From NCBI GenBank assembly GCA_009192285.1, contig WBVU01000004.1:2254001-2318000 (forward strand): 64,000 bases of DNA, written 5' to 3'. The notes under the pieces were generated by a model. It had not been told where the DNA came from, did not search any database, and saw only the letters and a program-made list of their open reading frames with translations. Shown one piece after another: positions 36,835 to 48,146 of this stretch. The first letter of the stretch is position 1; every line of letters begins with the position of its first letter. The position numbers were made by a program, and so were the translations under genes. The stretch is from Morchella semilibera. Its lineage: Eukaryota; Ascomycota; Pezizomycetes; Pezizales; Morchellaceae.

Positions 36835-38769
36835 AATAGGGGCCCGTTCGGCGAACCACAGCAACGATATAACGTAACGGAGTTTCGAGGTGAGGAAAGG
36901 GCCCTTAACTGAAATCAGGCGCTATATCGCGCTCAATCTCGCCTATAGTTCTAAAGCTACATATATTGAGAATGGGGTTGCGTCCTTATCAATAAAACTA
37001 ATCACGGCACATGCAGTAACACTAGATATTACATACCCGATCGAGTTTTAAATTATGGACGCCAAGATATGTATTACCTGGTAACTATAATGCAGCATGC
37101 TACTAGAGGCTCCGCGCCGATCATAGGCCCCTCATATATACTTATATGTGTTTACAAATCTATAATTATGTATCACTCTTGTACTCGTGTGCAGCTCATC
37201 GTTATATACCATAAGGTTGTCTTATAAATTATTCAGTAATATGAGTATCTCCCTACACACTAATATATACTTGAACTATAAGTACTTGACTGAATATCGT
37301 TTCCTATAGCTACCTAATAAAACGAGCAACACTACATGTATAAACTACATGCCCATATAAAGCTCAGAAATTCAAGTTTTTATATGTGCCACACATCCTA
37401 TGTCGTGTTGGAATAGTTCAAAGATTTATGCCCTTGATTTTACGGCAGAAATATGCGCATGCGTACAATATCTATTTCTCGTAAAGGCAAGAATAAATTT
37501 TATAGGGTTTGAAAGGGCTTGCGAGGAACCACAATCCGCTCCGAGAATCGTTTTTTTGATTGTATTTACTAACAAAATCACTAGTTAGCTAATCTTTGAT
37601 AAATTAAAACATTTGGGGCTTGATATCAACAACTCTAAATACGCTCCACTAGTCCTTAAGATTTGATAGTAATAGTCTACATGTATGTACAAGGCATATA
37701 TAGCCTCATTGTATATTAGGCAAGCTAACAATACCGCGGCATGGGCGCATCTTTTTTGCAGTATGGCACTGTTGCACAAGTAAATCTCTATTTCGAGACC
37801 TCGTAATTATCCGGAGGCGCATTAATGAGATACCGACGAGTGGGACCTACGTCTAGCAGATTTCGGTTGTTAATCATTGAAAAACTTTGACCGAAGAGAA
37901 TTGTTTCATTAATCACTTACAAATGCATTATGAATCCACGTGTGCCTCCAATTCGATCTCCGGTATCGCATCGTGATATCTAAATGGTCGATATGTATCA
38001 TGCAAAACGGGATGCGCACTCAAGCACACGCCCACTCCGCACTTTCTCGGAGTATTAAACAGTTTCGGATCGCAAAACCACCTCCAGTACTTTGTTGCCG
38101 ATTGCAAGTTGCTTCAGAAGGTACACGGTACGCTGTTTAGATCTCTCGTGATCAATGTTGCAACAACACATGGGATTAAATTTCACGGTTAATTTCCCAT
38201 GCGTAGGTCCTGGTTACGTACCATTCTAGATATATAGATGGTAAAGTTGGATTAACTGGGCTCAATGCTCTCATGTAGCTTTCACCGGTACTCCACCTAC
38301 TACTACTAGTGGGGCCGCGATGGATATATGTCGGCTTACTGAACGAGCCGTATGACGTTTCAAGTATATTGTATGCATAAGTGTGCTACCTGCCTACTCG
38401 GTGAGGGAGATACTAAAGCAGGGTTAGCTATGTCACCAAGTCTAGGGTGTTGACTGCTTTGTTACTGAATCCAGTGTTTAGTCATGATCACTAGTTTAAA
38501 GGCTTAGGGTTACTATACGCTCGGAAGTTGAATTGTAATAATCCCAAGTAGAAGGTGTTGGGGCAAGGGGTACCGGTGTGATGAAGTGGGGCTCAATAAG
38601 CAAGTACCAGCATTGCCGCAACATCAACGTCGATCTTGTATATAAACAAGAAGAAAAATGCAGGGTTATAGGCAACTTTCGGCTCAAGATCTACTATATT
38701 GTCACCGGGTTTTGAGATGGTCAAACCCAAATGATACTAACCTCACATCGCGTTACTTATCATGCAGAA

Positions 38770-38777
38770 TATATAAA
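38770..38777 (+). promoter_or_regulatory. TATA box of the lyase gene
   Basis: TATATAAA lies 73 bases before the ATG at 38851, a usual distance for a fungal TATA box with a short leader. Confidence 0.6.
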
Positions 38778-38850
38778 TTCAAGGACATTTCCACCTCATG
38801 TCCCCGACTTTCCTCACTATCTGTTCATCTCAACTCAATATCAACCAACC

Positions 38851-39763
38851 ATGAAAACTTCATCTTCACTTCTAGTCCTTTTCTCTTCCCTACTTCTCTC
38901 CTCTGCCACTCTCCTCGTCGACTACCATGGCGGCGACGCAGCCTCCGTTCTCGGTAACGTCGAGCTTGAAGGCCAAGATCTCGGCTGCAAGATTTTAAAC
39001 GGCCAAGCGGGAGACGCATGCTTCATCAGACCCGAAGTCGACTCTGCAACAGGGAAGAACTCTCTGCATTTTAAACGAGATCCGCACTTCCGGAGGGCCG
39101 AGGTTAAGGCGCTGTACACTAGTACAAAAAAAGCTGTTGTGGATAAGACATATTATATCGGGTACAACTTCAGATTGAGTCAGGCGTACGAAGACTTGGT
39201 GATCTTTCAATGGTAGGTGCGCTATTTGATAGGGGGTGACCTTGTGCTAATTTCTATTTAGGAAAAAATGGGATAAAACGGCAGAGCCCCAACAAAATAT
39301 CCCTTTGTACGTCTTCTTCAATGCCGATCTTGACCTCACAATCGAATACACGATTCCTGGAGGCACTGGTTCGAACCGTGAAGTCGTCTGGACCGGCCCC
39401 GTATCTGCCGGAGCTAACACAAATCACCACCTCGCCTTTGTCATCAATACCGCAAACGACGGCACGGGTTGGGCCGAGTTCTATCTCGATGGTGTCCAGC
39501 AGAATTTCAACGCGGCCTATGGAGGCGGTAAGCGGTTGAAAGATGTGTATCTTTTCACTGGTGATACCAGTCCAAAGTTTGGTATTTATAGAGGGGAGGC
39601 GGCGGCAGGTGCAAATGACGGAGATACCTTCTGCCCGGCAAATAACAGTTATACTGGGCCGGTAGCGCCGGCGGGGACGGATCACGTTTTCAATTCTTGG
39701 ATTTATAGGGTTCAAATTTCAGACTCGAGTCTGGCAGATGTGGCAGAGGCTGCCGGCTTGTGA
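38851..39763 (+). CDS. Secreted polysaccharide lyase, PL20 glucuronan-lyase-like
   Basis: A secreted enzyme of 287 residues, likely cutting an acidic polysaccharide such as beta-1,4-glucuronan by beta-elimination. Exons are 38851-39212 and 39262-39763, separated by a 49-base GT-AG intron with a GCTAAT branch site. Residues 1-19 are a typical signal peptide (MKTSSSLLVLFSSLLLSSA). The rest is beta-strand-rich and fits a jelly-roll fold. The blocks I associate with PL20 are YYIGYNFRLS, then DLVIFQW across the junction, NIPLYVFF, GWAEFYLDGVQQNF and FGIYRGEA. The length is as expected for a single-domain lyase; no carbohydrate-binding module is attached. The family call is from memory of motifs, and a related jelly-roll lyase or hydrolase family remains possible. 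The upstream in-frame extension is non-coding because the signal peptide fixes the start. Confidence 0.85.
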
Positions 39764-39769
39764 GGTTTG

Positions 39770-39818
39770 GATATATTAGATATATTAGATATGTTAGATA
39801 TGTTAGATATGTTAGATA
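39770..39818 (+). repeat. Nine-base tandem repeat GATATRTTA
   Basis: Five units (GATATATTA twice, GATATGTTA three times) and a partial sixth. It starts six bases after the lyase stop codon, so it is probably transcribed in its 3' untranslated region. Confidence 0.9.
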
Positions 39819-42418
39819 TAAATGTAGGTTAGCTTGTCAAATAAGGGTATATCTGGTGTAGGTTGTGGGAGTTTCAAAGCAAGGTATTCGTAAGCAACCT
39901 ATTTCTTGGGATTCAAGCTGCCCAGGATTTCAAAACTCTTGTCACTCACTACCACTAGTACCACACTAACTAGATTTGTGTAGCCCCCGCATGACATCAC
40001 GCATCCCTGATCAACTCGTGTATTTTACCAGATTGATGGTCCTGCATGTCCCCAAGTCTCTTGAAGCAAAAATGTGAGGCTTTCAAGCCCCATTGATCAA
40101 TCCCGCCTTTAGTCCAGTTCTAGCATGCGGTAAAACCTTGCCAGCGGTTCTCCATCCTATAACTAGATAATCCATGAATGGTTGCAACGACTGGTTAGGG
40201 ATAAAAAACATCTAAGGGCCCGTTCAGACCTCAGATTATATTGATGGATTATTCCAAAGTGTCGATTATCAATAAGTGGGTGGAATAATTCAAATAAGCA
40301 GGACTTGAGGATAACCCCATATCAGTACATCGCATTTGAATAAGCAGAAGTACTTAGAGATCGAATATAGATTATTCATTCCCCCGAACACCTCTACTTG
40401 TTACAATAATCCAAAACTATAATCCGTTGGCCAATTGGATTATCGTTAATAATCGAATCTATCTATGGCTACTATGCATGTCTTAAAGATGCTAAATTAT
40501 AAATTATAAAGTAAATAGCTTTGTAGATAGCCTTATGATTAAGCTTATGACTATAATCCCTTCGCGAATATATTCGTCTGGCAAAAAATGCCTGCCCCCC
40601 CCCCCCAAGAAACACAACAAAAAAAAGAAAGAAAAAAGAAAGAAAGAAAAGGAAAAAGAAAATTTTTGTGTGGCTTTACTAACAGATTCTGTTGTCAAAT
40701 AATAGAGTAGATCTCTCATATAAACTCAATTCCTCTATTATAGGGGGGTCATCATTGCCAGACGGAGGGATAGCAGGCTATGCTAACCTAGATCGCTTCT
40801 AGGCTCATAACTAGGCTATCTTAATTTAATGTCTGCATCCTATAGTTACATTTATATAGCTAGAGGTCGAGAGCTCTCTCGTTTTAACTTCAGTCTTTGT
40901 TCTAAAAAAAAACAGCTGGCGCTATATATCGCCCAGCACTCATTCCAATTTTCCAAGCTCGGCAGTAAATATATCATAACCTACCTACATGTAATTAAGG
41001 CCTTCTAATATAATGCTTCCCTAGGTCCGCCTGGCCACCGGGAGTGCACCTCAACATGGATGGCAATATATATACATATTGATCTTGCTTATTATTACTA
41101 TTTCTGATTTAAGCCCTGTGCCTGGGGCAGGGCCGGTGTGGTCTACAGTGCGGTTATTGGGGAGAGCAGAGGGCAGTATACATCGTGACTTCTTCGCTTT
41201 ATGTGACTGGTGACACTGTCCAGCCTCAAGGCTTTAAAATATAAAGAGTTGGCCTTGAGGCGTCTCAAAATATCTCGAGACCTACGTCACTCCCGGAGAG
41301 TGGGGAGGGGGCGACTGCCATAACCTAAGGGTTGCATGCATGTATGAAGCATAAATAAATATAATATAATATCCCGAGACCGCCAGGAAGTGTAAATTAA
41401 GGTGATAGTACTAAGTACATGTATATATTGCGCATAGACTTAGCGCAATACCAACCTAGCTGAGTTTACATTTCTCCAAATCGCGGCCTCCAAACAAGAC
41501 TAGCTGGCACATTAAAGACGTTCATTCTCTACGAGTGACCACGTACGCTTCTACTAACCCTCCTTCAATCCAACCCCACAGGTCAGCCTATCTCAGTAAG
41601 CCGATCGGGTCTGGCTAGTATATTTATCTACATGTATTCGGGGTTTTTTTCAGTTTCGAGTGATGGAGTTTAAGGTAAAGTGGGTGTTCCTCCCCACCGT
41701 CTACAGTTACTAGAACATCGCTAACTGCTACAACTCAGGCAATACTCAAACAAATGCCGGACATAAACGCGCCACCCTGAATACATAAGTGGCCTGTTAA
41801 AGCACGTTGTTGTATACACCGGGGCTACTGCAACCCTATGTATACGTATCAGGAGAGGTGCAATGGCCGGTCGGGGCAGATATATTGTATTTTCCATCTG
41901 TAGCCACTAGTTACGGCCCTCCTCAGAGACTACGTCTAGGCCTACGTACGTATAAGTATTTTATTAATCAAAAACGACAGAACCACTCCTTTCATCCAAG
42001 GATGTCTAGAGGGTGTTACTAAATTTAAACTGAGGGTTAATTCAGCACAAAATATAATAGTATCTAGCCTGCTAGATAAAGTTCAACCCTACCTATGTCG
42101 TCGGAAGCTGCTAACACTAGTTGATTATGTCGTTAATTGTCATAGGTTCATTGGTCTGACATTTATCCCCGCGGGAATCATGGGTTCACAGCATATTCTG
42201 TATTTGAAGGGTTGCTAGTTTGACTGATCATGTTACACTTTTGCTTTTGCTTAATCGACTGACCCCACACACACTCTAACAGATGTCGGGGTACAGAATA
42301 GAATTCATGCAAGGAACATCTTGGTGTGTAACCTGCTTATCAGTCGTCATGAGAAAGTGGGTTGAAAATGAGACGTGCAGTTTTTGATTCATTATAGGGC
42401 AACATGTATAGTTCTTGA

Positions 42419-42479
42419 CAAAAAGTCCCGGGACAACGCAACCGCGAGTTGCTACGAGGTCTTGTCCTGGGATTTTTGG
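42419..42479. mobile_element. Short foldback element, CAAAAAGTCCCGGGACAA ends
   Basis: Left arm CAAAAAGTCCCGGGACAA and right arm read inward CCAAAAATCCCAGGACAA are inverted copies with three mismatches, separated by about 25 bases. It is 61 bases, non-coding, and may be the trimmed core of a longer MITE. Confidence 0.65.
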
Positions 42480-45400
42480 TATGGAGGTGTACATGTAGAA
42501 ATATATACCAGATGCTTACTAAAAATTAAATTAACGACTGAGCCAGTACATATAGACATACATGTACTTGTATAATTTGGGATTCAGGGTACCTCTACGT
42601 ATACATAACAGCTCTTAACTGGCTTCACAGTTACTCTCACCAATCCTCTACTTTACCCAACGGTCGCAACACTCCTTCTTTCTTCTTTGAGTGATCCAAC
42701 TCTAACCCATCGCACATCCGCTCAGATTAGTAATACAAATCATGTACAGGATACAGTAGGACCCCCTCCTGTTAAGGAGCGAGAATGAAAGATTGGAGGT
42801 GAGGGCAGATATGTTGGTCAAGAACATAAAAGAAAGGGATAGAGGATGGTATGAAGTTACAGTATAGCGTGGTACCGGCGAGCCTTCCCAAAACAAATTC
42901 CCCTAACCAGTCAATTTATTATCAATCAACACCTCGAAACTCTCTAAGTTCCCCAGTCCTGGAAGCTATCTACCCATAAATCTCTATAATTCTATCCCGA
43001 TCAGTAGTACTTCTATAGATGACACACAGCCTCTTATAGTTTTACGGGTACTCCAGAACGTTCAACGCTATTATTCATTCCCTGTTAATGTCTCTCTTCC
43101 TGCCCCATACTATTCAAAACAGGGGCATTTTATAATGTGGGCGTTGGCAACTTATGAGATAAGCTACTTTACATGTATTAATATCACATCCTCTTGCAAC
43201 ATTGAGGCAAGCTTTATATCTTTCAAAAAAAAAAAAACACATGTTTGCATCCTTCCCTCATATTTATCAAATTTATATAACAGCAGAAGTGCGAGATCTC
43301 CCAGACACTCATAGGCTATCAAGTTGAAAGCTGAGAAACACGGGACAACAACAATCTGGATCATTGCCTATCACTCGAGTTGATGTCGAGTTTTGAACAT
43401 TCCTAAAAATATATCGAGTGGACAAGTGGCACGTAAAGTTGCCCCTGTCATAAAATGGCTGCATGTGTATGTGTTCCCCTGAAAATGGTTCTAAATCAAC
43501 CTTCATACATCCATACACACACCTTTAAAAGGCGCTTACTATGCTAGTTCAATGTAGCAACCTTTTTCATCGGAATCCCGAGAATCCACGCAATAGATAC
43601 GTGCTACGTTTTCGACCCAGTAAACTCTACAAGGTAAATCTCCACACACCCATGATTTTATTCGACACATTTCTCAACTCCCAAAAGCCAGTTGTCCGTG
43701 GTATAGTGGCTGGGTCCGCTCTGTTCCTCCTAACCTTTTTTTAGCCCCTAAAACACCTAAGCAGGTATCACAACCACCGTGCCAGCTGAGTCCAGCCTCT
43801 TCAACGCGGCTGAACTAGTAGCAGCTGAAGATACCGAGTATAAGAAGCAGAGATACACCCCAGGAGTAGCCACTCTCTCGGTTTCCAACAAGGAAGAAGC
43901 CTAATTCCTGAATTCCTGACTGCTTACTTCCTGTACGATGAAAGAGACTTCAGCAACCGCAAATTCAACAGCAAAAATATGTTTGGATTGCACTTAGAGT
44001 GAGTGTTTTGCTTTTCCTCGTGAGTCAGGAATCATTCCTTGCTCTTTTAGTGGATGCAGGCTCTGACATAACTTTACGAAAAAAACTAGTTAGTCTGCTG
44101 TCCGTGGATAACTGCATGTTCGATACCTACCCTATTATCTGGGACAAATGCTGGATCTTCGGTCGTCCATTATTGCACTACTGCTAATTACTTTAAAGCA
44201 TGTACCTATCTCACTCGCTCTCTTGTCACCGAGATATGCTGCCCAACTCGGTGGGTTCACGTGTCATACTCTACGCATGTACGGACGGAGCTCACCGACA
44301 ATACGAATTGCAATAATTCATTGAATATCTGTTGGCAATGCCCGGTCAACATCATAACTATCATCACTAGAACATTTGCACTCCTTACTATCTCACTCTG
44401 CCACGATGATGTCGTTAATCATGTCACTGTGCATTAATTGGTTGTGGCTCGGCTTAATTATTACTAGCGCCACTACATTTGGTGGCTGTGTCCGTCGGAT
44501 AACTACGTGCATGGACCAGCTACTTTACACATCATCCAACCAACTAGGGACCCTAGTCCCGCTCCGCCACGATCTGTGAGATTCTGATTACCACCTACCA
44601 TACCTTATTCAAGCGAACCCGAGGTACCAGTTGTTGGAACGATTACCTAGGTAGCAATCCTAAAACGATGCCCACACGGCCTTCTTACGGAGGGCGGGAA
44701 ATGGGTCGAAGGTGGGTTGGGACAGGGTCCTAGTTCCTTCCGACCACCATGACAAAAGTTGGTGGGTTGTGGTGGTTCTAATTTTCATTGGTGAAGCCAT
44801 CTATCATTAAGCGAAAAAAAAAACCGAAGAAAGGATGGATGCGCATAGACCACGGCATCTATGTCTTTTATGGGCCTTATTTTCCTTTTTTTCTTCCCTT
44901 TACTTTGCCTTGATCGGCGACGGGAAACTCGGTACTTGGTATTGGCCGACACACCCATCAATCAACCTACAGCTCCCGAAACAGGAGCGTTTAGCAATAC
45001 AAGACAATCACCAACAAGCGTTTTTGTGGGGGAGGAGGATGCAACCCGATTTGGAGTACATCCATCGTCCGATCTCTTGATAGAATTTCAATTGGCCCTT
45101 TTTTTTCTCTTTGCGGTATACGCCGCTGCCGAAGGGTGGTTGGTTATCGTGACAGGTCCACGAGAACCTTTTTTTTTGTTCAATTATTAGCATGTGCCTA
45201 TTACTATGAATCATAAATAAATACACTATCTGTGATTGTTTGGCCGAATTATTGTTTGTACAATTGTGCCTAGCTCACCAATTCTTCATCTCTGTCCTTC
45301 GTGCCAAGCTGCTACCCGCTATATACGTAGTTGGTACATGTATGTAATAACAATTACGATTATCTTTGCCAAATGATTACCGCTTGATCCGGTAGCAAAG

Positions 45401-47825
45401 ACACTCTTTTTTGAGATGAGGCTCTTGTGAGACATGTCTAAGACATTCTACGTTGAATGTGATTGCTTGTTTGACAAGCGAGAGGAGTCGCCGAAACAGA
45501 CAACACAAGAACCGGAAAAAAGGGCAAAGATGGGGTCGAACTATGGGAAGGCTAGTTGTGGTAATTGAACTTCATATTAATGGTGGAATCATGTCCATAT
45601 CTGTTCTTCAGTGTTATCGTCTTGGGCTTCGCGTTGCGTTGTACGGCATGAGCAGGAGGGTTTAATTCATTTGTGTGTTTATGTTTAGGTGCTCTATTGC
45701 ATGGATGTACTTACATGGATACCCAACTAGGAAGCTCAGGATAGAAGGCACAAGGCGGTGGTGGTGGTGGTGGCCCTGGTGGGGGGTGGGGGGGGGGGGG
45801 CTTGGCTTCTTCGACGAGTCTTCTATTCCGCTTCCTTTGCAGATGGCCTACCATATAAAACGAGTAGGGTGGCGTAGATGCGCATACTCTAAATTACTTT
45901 TCTGTACATATGTACTCGTAATAAATTAAAATACACGATACCTCCGCTTATTATATATGCTACACGTACTTTACCCGTACCTACATATCCAGACCGCTTT
46001 CTGTTGACAAATCCGGAATTTACACCTACAGGTAGACTCTACATATGTTGCCCTACCATACATGTGATCACATACCAATCATCTTAATAGAAACATGGAG
46101 GAAGATCGTACGGATTTGATCTTCATGGGCCTGGGACCAAACAATCCAAGGCAAACCATTGCCTGCCTACCTAACCCCCCCCCCCCGGGGCCCCCCCCCA
46201 ATCGAGTAACACAATAAACCTGCACGATTCGATGATATAGAGATATCACATCAGCAACGGGCAGGGCATTACATCGGGGGGGTGATGGAGCAAAACAAAA
46301 TAAAAAATATCATAGCGCTGGTCGGTTGTCAATGTGTAGGGGCATGCTAGGCTGCGTGCTGCAGGGCTGAGAGATCAATCATTTTTGTGTTGACCCAAGG
46401 GTTCCCTTCAATGATCTGGTCAGCATTCCTCAGTAGGGTTGTGACGGGCACAGCACAACCGCACAACAAGGGATGGCACACACACACATACACACATCAC
46501 ACAGCATCACACAACAGGAGCAGCAGTAGTAGCAGCGGCAGCAGCACACACACCAATTACGCAGTCGACATGGGAGCAGATTCGAAGGAGGATGGTGTAT
46601 GTAGGTAAGAGATCAAATCGTAGGGTTATGGCACGTCATTTCATGGCATGGAATCATTCCAGAAGGAACCCGACAGTAGGGGGAAAGGGGCGGGGTATCG
46701 ATCTGAATCATACTTAGAAGAAGCGAGCTTTATCTTGTCTGCCCTATGAACCGGCGACCTCCGTATTATTCCCCCCCCCTCCTGTCAAGTCTGCCCTACG
46801 CCTTCCAGGGATTCATTTCTTTTTTGCGTAGCTTTTCCCCCTTTGTCATGGGACGTGGATCTCGAATAATCAGTTAGTTGTAAGCGTTCTCATATCGGCC
46901 GTACATACATACCGCGTCGTTAGATTACAGTATGTAGGTACCTTCATTCTAAGGGATCGCTTTAGGTGCTGGAGGACGTAGGAGCACAGGTGGAGGTGTT
47001 GATAAAACGGTTCTCCATGATCCGGCTCCAGTCAATTGAAGAATCGGTAAGAGACGGGAGAGCGTAATTCGGTCGTTGTTTCCGAGTCCTACCTAGCCAG
47101 TGTATCAAAAAAAAAATATTGATCTTTTTTTCTTTTGGAAAGACAGAAGGCCATCACATACATCGACTGGCGATTTTCCACACACGACCCGTCACGCTTC
47201 CCTCAGGCTAATCTTGTTACGTCCCTAATCCAATGTCTGTCTTACTATTATGCGGGTGAATGATCCTTGTCCAGCTGAACTCCCACCCCCCATGATGGTG
47301 CAACCGGCATCCCTCCAGAATCGGAAACCTTTCCTCGGTGCGGATGGTATGCATATTTCTACCCTAAAGAACTCGAGTCAAGTAGAGAATAAGACGAGGG
47401 ATTTAAACAGTTTCCCTATGGACTTGCATGCGTAAGTTGCCCTATGGGTATCAAGGGCACCGAATTCAGGGTGATATGGTATGCTTTGAAGTGTCGACAC
47501 GATTTAGTCCTTACTCACTCGTACCGATCCACCACTGGCCATGGGTATGTGGTGAACAACCAGATACCTAGTTGGGTTTCTTGATATTAGTAGTTACTAC
47601 ACTACATCTATATGTGGTTAGCTCCCTTGTTCAGTGATCGGCGCTGAAAGAAAAAAAGGTAGGGTAGATCAAATAATAAAAATCAAATGCAGAGACGGGA
47701 CAAGGTAAACATGTTGAGCCCTATTCTAACTCGTCACTTACCTCCAGAATGTCCGATTGGTGGAAGGACACAAAGTTGATTATTGGGTCACTACTGTTAC
47801 ACCCCCGAGCTTCTCACACATAATA

Positions 47826-47942
47826 GACCCTTTGCGCAAAAGATCCCCAGAGTCTTTTTCTGCTTGTGTGATTTGTTGATGGGAGGATAGGCACCAATCA
47901 AGTTACCGGAGGAAGACTCTGGGGTCTTTTTCGCAAAGGACC
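47826..47942. mobile_element. TA-flanked MITE with 33-base inverted ends
   Basis: Left end GACCCTTTGCGCAAAAGATC and right end read inward GGTCCTTTGCGAAAAAGACC; the arms continue through CCCAGAGTCTT. TA abuts both ends (47824-47825 and 47943-47944). The element is 117 bases and non-coding. Confidence 0.8.
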
Positions 47943-48116
47943 TAGTTACTAGTGTTCGTAGTGCAAGAAAAAGTCATAAACTCACGGCAGTAGCAAAGTG
48001 AGAGCGATAAGCGCCGGTACCTGAATCGATTCCGGTACCCGGTAAACAAGCCATGCACACATACATACATGTACTCTACTTTACCATACCTATGGTCATA
48101 ATGGTGCACGGTCGTA

Positions 48117-48146
48117 GTGGTGGTGGTGGTGGTGGTGGTGGTGGTG
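48117..48146 (+). repeat. TGG trinucleotide repeat
   Basis: Ten consecutive TGG units in non-coding DNA. Confidence 0.9.

Larger units (their letters stand above)
33578..38850. other. Gene-free spacer
   Basis: No gene supported over 5.3 kb. A T-rich stretch (about 33640-33800) is probably the 3' region of paralogue B. A 222-base MITE lies at 36613-36834, followed at 36837 by a GGGGCCCGTTCGG string like a hAT-element end. Five TACATGTA palindromes occur between 34064 and 37679. The last 100 bases hold the promoter of the lyase gene. Confidence 0.6.

Noticed and set aside
43750-44590. Weak resemblance of short frames to an LTR-retroelement remnant
   Set aside because: Only a few residues match and no terminal repeats or further domains are visible; not enough to call an element.
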